Below are positions 47,909-59,700 of a DNA stretch of 64,000 nucleotides, piece after piece. The DNA lies in the NCBI GenBank assembly GCA_028583405.1, contig CM053253.1, forward strand, positions 14,209,112 to 14,273,111, in the 5' to 3' direction. Source of the DNA: Pogonophryne albipinna (lineage: Eukaryota > Chordata > Actinopteri > Perciformes > Artedidraconidae). Position 1 is the stretch's first letter, and every line of letters starts with the position of its first letter. The position numbers were made by a program, and so were the translations under genes. The notes under the pieces were generated by a model that worked only from the letters and a program-made list of their open reading frames with translations, was not told the origin of the DNA and did not search any database.

Positions 47909-48266
47909 TGGGAAGATAAACCTCAGCCATGTTGCTCTGTTTTCTTTTTCTCTATCTTTGCTGCTATCTCCTCTTCGTCCATTTTTCGCTTTGGTTAGTT
48001 TTAACGGTAACTCATGACCAAACTACATCTGTTATATATATAAAAGGTAAAGAGCAGTGCACATTTAGGAATATCAGCATCTTATATATTGCATTATGTG
48101 TAACAAATGCACTGAATGCATTCTAAACGTTTTCTATTTATTTACAAGCCGCATCTTCCAGCAAATGCAAAGTGTGTGTGTGCTGGTGTCTGTGTGTGAG
48201 ACTGTGCTTAAAATGATCACATAGCTACAGTGGAAAACCATACATGTATTGTACTGACTTGACAAG

Positions 48267-48272
48267 AATAAA
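48267..48272 (+). terminator. ren: Likely ren poly(A) signal
   Basis: AATAAA about 360 nt after the ren stop codon. A second AATAAA at 48731 is an alternative. Confidence 0.6.
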
Positions 48273-48299
48273 CTTGTTTACATGGATTTAAATTAGACC

Positions 48300-49550
48300 C
48301 AAGCCAGACTGCATTAATAACTGCATTGTTTTCCTACAAATGTGTCTAATGCATTTTGTGACCATGGGAAAGTCAAGTTGAAAACCAATTGCTGTATCAC
48401 AGTAGTCATGGAAGTATTTTCACAGCGTGATGTGTAACGGTGCTGTTCTCCCACAGAAGTTGCTTCTTTACACTGGGGCTTTATCTTTGGTAGCCATCAG
48501 TTACAGTAGGAGTGAGGGACATATATGTCGTCACATATACATTTCCTAAACAAAGTTATTTCCGCTCTATAGTTTTAGTGCAACCTGTGGTCCCTTTCAC
48601 TGAGCAATGGACTTTCTTTCTGTTTTGAAAAAAAGCAAACATTTTACATTTTGTAATCCGAGTAACTCTGTTTAGAGTAAAACTCTTAATTTTTGTATCG
48701 CATTGAAGCTCATCATGAAAAGCTCTGAACAATAAAAAATCCTTAAGGAGTAAACATTCATCTTGGTTTGTGATTTAGGGATCGACCTGACAAACACGGT
48801 TATTTCTGCTTACTTAGCAGGGAGAAGAGGCACAAGATAACAAAACAATAAAGACACATATTCAGCAGATGCAGTTGTCAGATGTTTTTGTCTAATTTTC
48901 TCGAAATTGGTTAAGAAAGTCCTCTCATGCTTCAATGATTTGACAGTGAGAGTGCCATATGCTTCCTTCCTCTCACATCCATGAATTGTCCTCTTTTAGA
49001 TTGTATCTGTTGACAGTCGACAATGAGGTGAAAGTGCATATCTCTTTACTGGCATTTCATCAACACAATCAGACCATTGCTTAAGCATTTCTTACAATAG
49101 GCTATAGTTCAACAAAGCCACTCAGGCTGGAAATGAGCCGGCGCAATCAAAATGCTTCAAAATGTAACCTCTAACTTGTATTGTGACTGCCAGATATTTG
49201 TATGTATAGCTCAAGTCTTGAAACTGATGCAAAAACGTTCACTCTTGGATAATCACCCTCTCTTGCTTACAAATTCCATCTATTAATAATGGAAGTTTCT
49301 AACATGTTGTCATCGTTGCATATTGATGTACTTTTTCATAGTATTTATAAATGTATCATAATTTCAAGCCAAATATCCTTAATCGTCCTCCATTCGTCTT
49401 AAGTCCAGAGGGTTCTCTCATACTGTACAAAATATAATTCATACATTGTGAACATTATGAATCGATTCAATTTCTTGCCCAGCGTTAGATGAGAAGATTG
49501 ACACAACCGTACATATGTGTCCCATCAATATGGAGCTGGAGCTAGCAGAC
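48300..49550. other. Intergenic, nothing recognised
   Basis: AT-rich DNA between ren and the repeat cluster at 49.5 kb. No exon or RNA gene was seen. Confidence 0.45.
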
Positions 49551-50230
49551 ACATGCTGTCCTTTGTACTCCACTACATTTATTTTGCACCTTCTACCACA
49601 TTATTATTTATTAAGCTCCCCAGTAGTACAAAAAATAATCAAAATAAACCCCTATGAAAAGTATTTGGTCTTTCAATGGCCCATTCTGCAAAATGAGTAC
49701 TTTTACTTTTGGTACTTAAAGTATATTTTGATGCTAAGACTTTTGTACTTTTACTTACCTACAATTTTGAATGCAGGACTTGTAACTGAGTTTTTGTTCA
49801 CTGCAGTATTGCTACTTTTACTTATAGGTGGGGTAGGTAATTCACTTCAGAAACACTTTTTGTTATATTCCATGGAATGCTCTTAACATCCCGATAGCAA
49901 TGAATATATTAAATGCTTTGACAATAAATGCACACAAAAATGTCATCTGTGGAAGCCGTAGTACTGTAAAAAGCACGACCAATCATTTTAGCCGGCCCGG
50001 CTAAAATAACTGGATGATCTACCTGCCTGTCAGCCTTCCATCTGTGCACAAACTTATCTCGTGCCCTCATTAGTCATGTGCGCGTTCGTGTGTATTGGAG
50101 GAGGGGCTCTGTAAGTCAGATTTTTTTCGGCTGCGTACTTTCAAATTCTAGCGCACTCGAGCTGGTTTCTCCATTCTTACCTACCCTACCTTTAAGTTAA
50201 TAATCTACTAGAGTACTTCTTCCATCTAAA
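49550..50230 (+). repeat. Teleost interspersed repeat split by a MITE
   Basis: 'tactccactacatttatttt' at 49567 through 'attgctacttttactta' at 49825, then, after the MITE, 'gagtacttcttccatc' at 50210. The order matches the family seen in ren intron 8. Confidence 0.6.
49826..50191. mobile_element. TTAA-target MITE, copy 2
   Basis: A 366 bp element related over its whole length to 35478-35840. Flanks are TTAT (49822-49825, one change from TTAA) and TTAA (50192-50195). Ends are AGGTGGGGTAGGTAA and TTACCTACCCTACCT. It sits in the 'acttaag' motif of the surrounding repeat. Confidence 0.85.
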
Positions 50231-50714
50231 TGTTCCCAAACGCTTTGAAGAACCCAATGGTGGAAGAAGTGCTCAAAGTGGTTATAGTTTTATTTTTAAT
50301 AAAGGTTACATCATTTCCTAAAACTTCTGGGCACTGTAGTTTTTTCGGGAAATATTACTCAACCACTTAGTGTATTTGTACGTACTGTTTTCACCGGCGG
50401 ATTAGTACACACTTGGCACTCTAATGTGTATTTCTCGCAAAAGTACACAACTTTAATTGTGTTCTTGATTCAATTATATTAAAAAGGAATCATTGCACAC
50501 ACAGGCCTCATCCATTACATTACATTGCATTTAGCTGACGCTTTTATCCAAAGCGACTTACAATAAGTGCGTTCGACCAACAAAATGCAAACTTGAAGAA
50601 AACAGAATCATATAAGTACATCAGGTTTCATAGAGCAAAAACATTTCAAGTGCTACTCAACTGGCTTTAGATAAGCCAGTCCTTTATTAGTATATAAGTG
50701 CTTTGTTAGTAATT

Positions 50715-53359
50715 CTATCGCTCGAATTGGAGTCGAAAGAGATGAGTTTTCAGTCTGCGCCGGAAGGTGTGTAAGCTATCTGCTGTCCTGACTTCAATGG
50801 GGAGCTCATTCCACCATTTTGGAGCCAGGATAGCAAACCCACGTGTTTTTGCTGATGGGAACTTGGGTCCCCCTCGCAGTGCGGGTGCAGTGAGCCGTTT
50901 GGCTGATGCAGAGCGGAGTGCACGTGCTGGGGTGTACAGTTTAACCATGTCCTGGATGTAGGAAGGGCCAGATTCATTCGCAGCATGGTATGCAAGTACC
51001 ATTGTTTTGAAGTGGATTCTAGCAGTTACCGGAAGCCAGTGAAGGGAACGGAGGAGCGGCGTGGTGTGGGAGAATTTAGGAAGGTTGAAGACCAGACGAG
51101 CCGCTGCATTCTGGATGAGCTGCAGAGGTCGGATGGCACATGCAGGTAGACCAGCCAGGAGGGAGTTGCAGTAGTCTAGGCGTGAGATGACGAGAGCCTG
51201 GACCAGAACCTGCGTGGCTTTCTGGGTCAGCTGGGGACGTATCCTCCTGATGTTGTAAAGCGTGTATCCGCAGCAGCGGGTTGTAGCAGCGATGTTTGCA
51301 GTGAAGGACAGTTTGTTATGTAGGATCACACCCAGATTCCTTGCAGTCTGAGTCGGGGAAACAACAGAGGTGCCGATGTTGATTGTTAGGTCAAGAGTGG
51401 GACAATATTTTCCCGGAAGGAAAAGCAGTTGGGTCTTGTCAAGGTTGAGCTTGAGGTGGTGAGCAGACATCCACTGAGAGATGTCAGCTAGACAAGCAGA
51501 GATGCGTGCGACGACCTGGGTCTCTGAGCGGGGAAAGGACAGGATTAATTGGGTGTCGTCAGCGTAGCAGTGGTATGAAAAACCATGCGGGCTAATGACA
51601 GATCCGAGCGAGATTGTGTACAAGGAGAAGAGGAGGGGACCAAGAACAGAGCCCTGAGGGACCCCTGTAGTTAATTGACAAGGGTCGGACTCGGACCCTC
51701 TCCAAGTTACCCTGTAGGTGCGGTCTTTGAGGTATGAGGTGATGAGGGAAAGAGCAGAGCCTGAAACTCCAAGTTCTTGGAGAGTGCGAAGGAGGATCTG
51801 ATGATTCACCGTGTCGAATGCAGCAGACAGGTCCAACAGGATGATGACAGGAGAGGGATGCTGCTTTAGCCGTGTGCAGTTCCTCAGAGACAGCAAGGAG
51901 GGCAGTTTCTGTGGAGTGACCTGCCTTGAAACCAGACTGGTGCGGATCCAGAAGGTTGTTCTGATTGAGATAACAGGAGAGTTGTTTAAAGACAGCGCGT
52001 TCAAGTGTTTTAGACAGGAACGGGAGGAGAGAGACAGGCCTGTAGTTTATAACATCAGACGGGTTGAGAGTGGGTTTCTTTAGGAGAGGGTTTACTCTTG
52101 CCTCCTTGAGACTGTTTGGAAAGTGACCAGAAGTTAGAGAAGTGTTGATGAAATAGGTGAGAAACTGTAGAATATCAGGAGCGATAGTCTGAAGGAGGTT
52201 TGAAGGGATAGGGTCCAGAGGACAGGTGGTAGGGCGGGCAGAGGTAATGAGGGTAAGAAACTCACTTGGAGAGAGAGGGGAAAAGGAGGTTAGTGTGTGG
52301 GTGAAAGGTGGGTCTGGTGACCCAGCGGTGAGTAAAGGTGAGTCAGAAAAAGAATAGCGAATATCATCAACCTTTTTTTCAAAGTGGTTAACAAAGTCGC
52401 TGGACAGAAGGGAGGAGGGGGAAGGGGCTTTGGGGGGGTCCAGGAGGGAGGAGAAGATGGAGGGCTGAGAGAACCGATGAGGCAAGGGTAGAGGGGGAGA
52501 GGGAACGAAGGTTACGGCGGACAGGTGCAGGATTAGAAGAGATTAGTTCCTTATGTTTGGAAAGGGGTAGAGAGAATGAAATGAAGAAGTGATCGGATGT
52601 GTGGAGCAGGTTTACAGAGAGGTTAGAAGTAGAGCAGTTCCTTGAGAATATGAGATCAAGGACATTGCCAGCTTTATGAGTTGGTGGGGATGGAGACAGT
52701 GAGAAAGCAAAGGCGGTTAAAAGAGATGTTAGTTCAGATATCTTCCCTGTCTGGAGGTTGAAGTCTCCGAGAGGTACAGCGGGAGGGCCAGTTTCAGGGA
52801 TGTGTGAGAGGATATTATCTAATTCCCCCAAGGCGCCTGGTGGACGGTAGAGAATAACAATGGTTAATTGTATAGGATGGGTTACTGTGACGGCATGGAA
52901 TTCAAAGGTGGAAGGAGTGAAGTTAGGTAGCTTGAAGAGGGAAAAGCTCCATTTGGGAGAGAGCAGGAGACCAGTGCCACCTCCTCTGCCAGTGGGTCTG
53001 GGTGTATGGGAGAAGGAATATGCTGTGGAGAGAGCTGCTGGAGTGGATGTGTTGGATGGAGTAATCCAGGTCTCAGTGAGAGCAAGGAAATCCAGGGACT
53101 GCAGGGAAGCGTAGCCAGAGATGAAGTTGGCCTTAGGAACAGCTGACTGGCAGTTCCACAGGCCGCCTGAAACTAGATGTTGGATCTCAGTGGAGCATGT
53201 GGGATAGACGAGAGCAGGCCTGTTATATCGATTACGAGATACATGGGGCCAGTGATAATTGCAAGAAGACACATAAACAGGAATGGAGAAAATACACATG
53301 ATTATAGCATGAGGGGTTAAACAACTAAATAAAACACCAGCGATACTTCGCTCAATCAA
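50715..53359 (-). pseudogene. LINE endonuclease/reverse transcriptase frame, broken by two frameshifts
   Basis: This is the replication protein of the L2-type LINE, which nicks target DNA and reverse-transcribes the element RNA. The endonuclease part (frame 53359-52388) shows LALTETWIT, the GDFN metal/active-site motif and SDHFFISF near its end. A frameshift between about 52485 and 52388 leads into the linker and N-terminal reverse transcriptase (52485 to about 51860, with [18 protein letters not shown] fingers). A second shift near 51860 leads into the palm ([26 protein letters not shown], and the catalytic YADD box in CYADDTQL). The C-terminal region runs to a stop at 50715. All three minus frames are used in turn. 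The catalytic residues are preserved, so the damage looks recent, or one shift could be a sequencing error. Confidence 0.88.
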
Positions 53360-53390
53360 AGTAGGATTTGCCTCCTCTTTGCCCCCCTTG

Positions 53391-53498
53391 TGACTCCCAC
53401 AGGACTCTATTGTCTTTGTCAGTCTTTGACTCCCGCAGGACTCTAATGTCTTTGTCAGTCTTTGACTCCCGCAGGACTCTATTGTCTTCGTCTGTCTG
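53391..53498 (-). repeat. 36 bp tandem repeat, three copies, in the LINE 5' UTR
   Basis: Units start at 53391, 53427 and 53463 with 'tgactcccgcaggactcta' and a few substitutions. Repeated 5' UTR units are common in LINE promoters. Confidence 0.9.
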
Positions 53499-53623
53499 AC
53501 GCTGAAGCTGACGCTCCAGGAAAGTGCTACCTAAAATGGACACCTGATTGCTGAGTTCTCACAGCTGTGGGGCCACGTCCCTTTAATTAGTTAACTCTCT
53601 GCAGCTGGTGGCCCTCAAAAGGA

Positions 53624-54847
53624 AATCGAGACTGGCTCCTTCCTGAGTTGTTATTGTATCTTTTCAGTGGCCCAATGGTTTTACAATTACATTAAACCCT
53701 AAGTTATAAAGTTAGGAGTGTTACAGCCGCTGCTACCTTGTGCCCTTAATTCTGTTTGTGTGTGGGTGTATGCAAATGAGCTGTGCAGTTCCTATGCTGT
53801 CAGTGGCCGTCTCGACCCCGCAACCTCCGGGATTGGACAGACGTCACCCACGCCCTGCCCGCTTCTGCCATGTCATCCGGGGGAGGAGTATAAAGGCTGG
53901 GCACGGATACCATTCGGGAGGCTCTGTATTGTGTGACAGACGCCTCAAGCCTCTCCGTGTGATTCTGCCTTCGTTCTGTGACTTCTGAGACTGTTTAGCC
54001 GTGTTTATTCTGTGTTAGCTACTCTGATTAGCAGGGTATTCAGTAGGGTTCTGGGCGAGCACACTGATTAGCAGCGTGTCGTCGGGTTCTGTGTTAGTAT
54101 AGGGTTTGTGTGTGTAGTGCTTAGATCCAGGTTGATTAGCACCTGTAGACCAGCATTCCTGTGTGTATATTGCTTAGATCCAGGTTGATTAGCACCTGTA
54201 GACCAGCATTCCCGTGTGTATTTGCGTAGATCCAGGTGATTAGCACCTGTAGACCCGCACCAGCTGTGTTTTCCCACAGCCTCGTTTTGACTATTGTTTT
54301 GTTTCCACTTTAGAAGTGAGGTATTTCCTTTCCTTTTGTGTAGTACTGGGCAACTCTCTTTTGGAGACCCTTTTGTGAGATAGTGACAGCTTGACCCGTT
54401 GTTGGGCCAAGCTGTTTGTGTACATCAATTTCACTCAGTTGCCGTTACAAATAAACCACCGGTAACATATACCAAATCCAATCTGGTCGTGTCGTTTCCC
54501 TTTTGTACCCCTAGCCAAGAGGGAACGTAACAAGGAGTTTAACCCTTAATACAGTTACACCTACTCAATAAAGCTCTTAGTATTCTACAAATGTTTAAAT
54601 CAAAGTTAACCCTAGCAGTCAGTTAGTTCAGTTTTAAGGTTTCAGTCAAATGACTTGTCCCAAGTTTCTGCCTGACAGATACTGTAGCTGTTTTGAGATT
54701 AAAAATCACAATTAGTGTAGTCAAATCAACTACAGAGCATTTATACAGAGTACACACACTGAAACAGAGAAGTCTAAACACAGAATGTTACTCACACAAT
54801 TCTAGAAGTCACCAGTTGTTATCCTGTCAAAATCGAGTTGCACACTG
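53624..54847. repeat. Tandem duplication copy 1 (interrupted by a solo LTR)
   Basis: Without the 814 bp LTR and one target repeat it is about 405 bp and nearly identical to 54925-55326. Shared landmarks include 'cagtggcccaatggttttac', 'gtaaccctagcagtcagtta'-like text and 'caccagttgttat'. Confidence 0.93.
53719..54532 (+). mobile_element. Solo LTR (Gypsy-like)
   Basis: Begins TGTTACAG and ends GTAACA (6 bp inverted ends). It is flanked by the 5 bp duplication AGGAG at 53714-53718 and 54533-54537. It carries a TATA box (TATAAA at 53889-53894) and a poly(A) signal (AATAAA at 54450-54455) in the plus orientation. A unit of about 55 bp ('gattagcacctgtagaccag') repeats three times between about 54110 and 54265. 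No internal retroviral coding region is present, so it is a recombined solo LTR. The superfamily is inferred from the 5 bp duplication and end sequence. Confidence 0.9.
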
Positions 54848-54924
54848 GCAGGTCAGTGATCAGGATGAGATTTAAATACAGTTTCTGGGGGGGAAGTGGC
54901 CGCAGATCAGAGCTGATGGGCCTC

Positions 54925-55326
54925 AATCGATACTGGCTCCCTCCTGGAGTGTTATTGTATCTTTTCAGTGGCCCAATGGTTTTACAATTACATTAAACCC
55001 TAAGTTATAAAGTTATGAGTTTAACCCTTAATACAGTTACACCTACTCAATAAAGCTCTTAGTATTCTACAAATGTTTAAATCAAAGTTAACCCTAGCAG
55101 TCAGTTAGTTCAGTATTAAGGTTTCAGTCAAATGACTTGTCCCAAGTTTCTGCCTGACAGATACTGTAGCGGTTTTGAGATTTAAAATCACAATTTCAGT
55201 CAGATCAACTACAGAGTATTTATACAGAGTACACACACTGAAACAGAGAAGTCTAAAAACAGAATGTTACTCACACAATTCTAGAAGTCACCAGTTGTTA
55301 TGCTGTCAAAATTGAGTTGCACACTG
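54925..55326. repeat. Tandem duplication copy 2 (empty LTR site)
   Basis: An uninterrupted copy of the segment at 53624-54847. At the position of the LTR it reads 'aagttatgagtttaaccc', with atgag in place of the duplicated AGGAG. Confidence 0.93.
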
Positions 55327-55518
55327 TAACTAGTCATCCAGTTGCATATTATTATATTGGGTTATTTAATTATTAACATTGATGTTGTAAGTAGAAAACT
55401 GAATGGTAATGTTGTTGCTGCTGGGGGTGGAGCTATTTTTAACAACATTCCATTTTGCAACATTACATTCTATTCTATTTGTAGATCACATGATTTTTAT
55501 GTAAAAGGTTCATTTGTA

Positions 55519-56321
55519 AATCCAATCCAATCCACTTTATTTAAATAGCACATATTAAAAACAGAGGGTTTACCGAAGTGCTTCACAGCAAACATAACAT
55601 TATAATAAAATATAACATTACAAAAATAGATAAAAGGCATACATAAGAATAGATAAAAGGCACATAAAGGCTATGGTCCATAGCCTATGGACAGACAATA
55701 AAAGCATAACAATCGATAAAACATAGCTCAAACTGACTCGAAAGCGAGGGAAAAGAGGTGGGTCTTCAGGCGGGACGTAAAAGTTTGAAGGGTGGGCGAC
55801 AATTTGACATGGGGGGGCAGGTCGTTCCAGAGACTGGGGGCTACCGCTGAGAAGGCTCGGTCTCCCCTGGCTAGCAGCAGCTGATCAGCCGACCTCAAAG
55901 CCCTTGAGGGGGTGTACACCTTTAGGAGGTCGGTGATGTACAGCGGGGCCAGCCCATTGATCGATTTAAAAACAAACAATCAAATCTTAAAATGAACTCT
56001 AAAATGGACAGGCAACCAGTGGAGGGAAGCCAGAATAGGTGTGATGTGTTCATGCTTGTGTGTTCCTGTAAGCAGCCAAGCCGCAGTGTTTTGTAACAGC
56101 TGCAGGTGTGCCAGCGAGGACTTGTTTAGGCCGGCATAAACTTCATTACAGTAATCTAAACGAGTAGAAACAAAGGCATGAATAACACGCTCAAAGTCTA
56201 AAAAGGATAAAACCGGTTTAATTTTGGACAGGAGCCTCAAGTGATAAAGTAACAAGTAACTACATCTGTCAGATAAATGCAGTGAATCCACTAGATCAAA
56301 ACGGTTATTCTGAGAGTGCAT
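55519..56321 (-). mobile_element. 5'-truncated CR1/L2-group LINE (Rex1-like suspected)
   Basis: The minus-strand end of a reverse-transcriptase frame contains RLDYCNEVYAGL, ITPILASLHWLPV, SRALRSADQ and LWNDLPPHV, typical of the C-terminal part of CR1-group LINE proteins. One in-frame TGA near 55980 breaks it. The 3' UTR ends on the left with AATAAAGT and an (ATTGG)n tail. The 5' part is missing. Confidence 0.82.
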
Positions 56322-56767
56322 ATGTGAACCAGTGTTTTAAATGCAAATTGCCTTCAAGAGACAGAGTTTCTAGAACGAAGAACAGATGTTATCACACTTC
56401 AAGCTCCGAAAAACTGTGTGGGCTCATGCTGCAAGAAAAATACATTATCCATCAACCTACAATCCAGAAATCAACTGACCATGAAACAACTTCAGCCCAG
56501 GATCCTGTATTTTGTGGAACAGAGGAGAGGTGGGAGGTCTTTAAAACGGCTGTATGTCAACTGCGACAGTTAGTCTCGGTTTGAACTCACCCAAAGAGGA
56601 GCACATCAGGCAATGCCTTTCAGAACATCGCCACATGACGAAGCGTCCAGTTTACTTTACAGCAAATAATTTTCTCTGGAGTGGAACTGAATATATGAAA
56701 AGGATCTCTTTGCTTCAATGTGTTTGACAGAGGAGTCTGGTGTTTTCCATTGTCAAACACGTACCAG

Positions 56768-59700
56768 ATGACCATCCTTGTGTCAACCCTGATTCAGAGC
56801 AAAGTTAAGGTAGGTGAGAACCTTTCTATAATCACTGCAGCATATTATTCATGCACAGTCAATGCAGGGAGAGAATAGCGCAGGCTTGTGCATGTCTGTG
56901 AATTAAGTTTTTGCTTTATTTACTGATCTACATACAATAATAATCATGAACAGCATAAAGCAAATCATGTGACAGGTGACATTTCCATCATGTGGTCCTG
57001 CATTTACTTCATACCAATCACATTAATAGTTTTATTAGATTACATTGATTTAATTATCATTAAACATCAATAGGGTTTCCAATAACAGACAAAGACTGGC
57101 ATGATAGTCCTTCAGTTTAAAACATAGCATCTTATTTTCCTGCGAGAATCACTATTTTGTGTTCTTTCAGATGCCATTTTACCAGATTATTTTTCATTGA
57201 CTGTAATAGTATAAAACCATAACGGCACACAATGTATTTTGCTTTCCTTTGAGTCCTGGCAATGGATTGAATTGCATGCACGCTCAGTTCATTTTGTATT
57301 CGTAGCAAACTATAACATAAAATCACAAAACGTCTACATCGCAGAAACTATTAAATGTTTATGTTGAATCATTTACAAATCTAAACAAAAGTGTACGGTT
57401 CAGCATTATATAAGTAACCAACAAAAAAAAGAATGAAAGGGAAACCTATCGTCTCTTGTAGCCTTTAAAGAATTGTCTTTTGTTTCCTAATACGTCGCAG
57501 AAATTGATCAAACAACATATAAAAGTTGTTTAATTTAGTGCTCCCCTGGCATCTGTCCTGACTGTTTGTTGCAGAAGCTACACTAAAGCGATTCAGAGAG
57601 ATCATTATCAAGGAATATCTTTTGTTGCAGACATTTTGCCAACGGTGTGAGAAACGTTTTCTTGTCACCATGCATGCTCAGTAAAATAATTAAATCCATC
57701 TGGAGACCATTTTACTGGTCGAGCTGCCAAAAGGTGCTTGGTAGCAGGCAACCTCAGCTCCAGGAGAAGTGTGCTGCTAAGCATCCAAGGGTAGAGGGCA
57801 CTGTTTGACCATAACTGAAACTTATCTAACACAGACTACCTTTCAGGTCACTCACAGTTAAACATCAGCGTTAGCGTTGCAATGAAGAGGCGCTGCTCGT
57901 ATTGCCGAAACCTAACCCAAGTTCAGGCGTGGAAAGAAAGTGTTGTTGTTATTGTAACTGAGCAGCTTTTCTTTTGCACTTTCCACACATTGTTAAGTAC
58001 ATTTTTGGATTGAAAGGCAGGCATTGCTTGGACGTTTAATTGGATTGTTTTGGCACCACTAGGGGTAAATTCAATTTAGGTTTGCTTGTAAAATCATTTA
58101 TAAGACAGCTGTTTGAGAAAAGAAATCATCACAGTTTGGGAGGGAAAACTGAATCAGAGAAAGACTACCATGTGGAGTGCACTCATATTGAAATGGTTAA
58201 GGTCAGGATGTCTCATTGGCTCTAATTGCCATGTTTGAACTGTTGGTTGAGAACATTCCTCCTTTTTCAATTTCAGCATGCATAATCTACTTGACAAATG
58301 TTTGTTGAGTAATTTTCATTTGAATGTATTTACTTTCCAGCTGAGTGAATTTCAAAGTGTGTGTCAGCCAACCCCTCAAAGGGAAGATAGTATGTGATTG
58401 ACATTAAGATAATTAATTGGTTGTCTTGGTTGCAGGTAAAGTGTCTGTGTGTACTGATCTTCCTGAGCTTCCCTCTGACTATGGCTGAAGTCCCTGGTCC
58501 ATGCAGACACTCGATTACGAGGGAACACCTGCTGACAGTCAGGCATCTGGTAGGTGTTAAAAACTATTAGAAACACATTGGTTGAACCAGCATCAGAAAC
58601 AATGTGGCTCTACTTGAACTGGGCTGAGATCTACGTGTTTTTGTTCCTGCAGATGGATAACCAGTTGAGAAGTGGATGCACAATATCCTACACATTCATA
58701 GAACAGAGAAGTTTGGTAAGGTAACATTTGTTTTATGGGACTGTTTTCCTTCCAATTCCTGTGATTCACCTTTCAACTATCCAACCTTTCCATTAAAATT
58801 CATGTTCATGTTCATTACCTCGTTTTTCTGATTTCCCACAGAGTAAATGTTGCTTTGTAAAAGCTGCTTTACCCTGGATCTTTGAGCTCCTCACCACCCA
58901 CTTCAAATACAGTAGAGGTTCAGTCAATGATGGCTATGTTCAGTCCCTGAGAACGCTCATCCTCAACATCTACTCTCAGAAATGTGTGCCTCAGATTAAT
59001 GAGGAGTTTGAGGTGAGTGTGTGTTCCTGTGTGCACCCTGTTTAGGACTGAAGGGTTAAATGTTCTATAATATAAAACATGTAGAAGATATATGTGATGT
59101 GAGAAACTGCCCAGCGCCAGCAGATAAATCTGCAATACTTGTGAAAACATTTAAAGTATTTTTCTCGGTATGTGCCACAGGATAAGCCAGAGAGTTTTGA
59201 GATGTTCTACAGAGGGTCTACTTCAGAGGCTCTGCAGAAGGCTGCAGAGGTGCTGTCAGTTTATTGGGAACTGGTGACAACGAGCGATGCACCAGTAGAC
59301 TGGAGATGCCAGCATGAATACACAGAAATGTTTGACTCTACCACAACGCTATACACAGAGTCACCTACAGAATATTTTACAGGTGGGAATCTCTTCTGCT
59401 AACATGCTGTGATGAATGATGAGGAGGTGTGGAGCCGGTGAGATAATAAAATACATGTCTTTTTCTACAGAAAGTTATGGTAGGATCTCGGTGAAGGTCT
59501 CACCGAGAAGAGCATACAAAGACCTGTACAAGCTTGGCTTCATCATCGTCTCTATCTGCGGAGGACTGCTGTTCATACTCACTCTCTATTGTCTCATCAC
59601 CAAAAAGGTACCAGCGCTTCTGTTTTGATTGATTTCTAAATTGTGCATTTCCTGATTTAATGTACCATGCATTCTGAACATATTGCTTTAAAGAGGCCTT

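Larger units (their letters stand above)
50513..53560 (-). mobile_element. Nearly full-length L2-clade (UnaL2/Maui-like) LINE
   Basis: A minus-strand non-LTR retrotransposon. Its 3' end on the left has the L2-type conserved terminal region (minus strand 'gtcgctttggataaaagcg') and a (TGTAA)n-like tail, as known from eel UnaL2. An endonuclease-reverse transcriptase frame occupies about 53359-50715. The 5' UTR contains a 36 bp repeat (53391-53498). Two shorter copies of the same 3' end lie at 30541 and 31922. The 5' border is approximate and no target duplication was identified. Confidence 0.88.

Noticed and set aside
51811..52083. Plus-strand frames across 50.7-53.1 kb
   Set aside because: Shadow frames of the minus-strand LINE protein.
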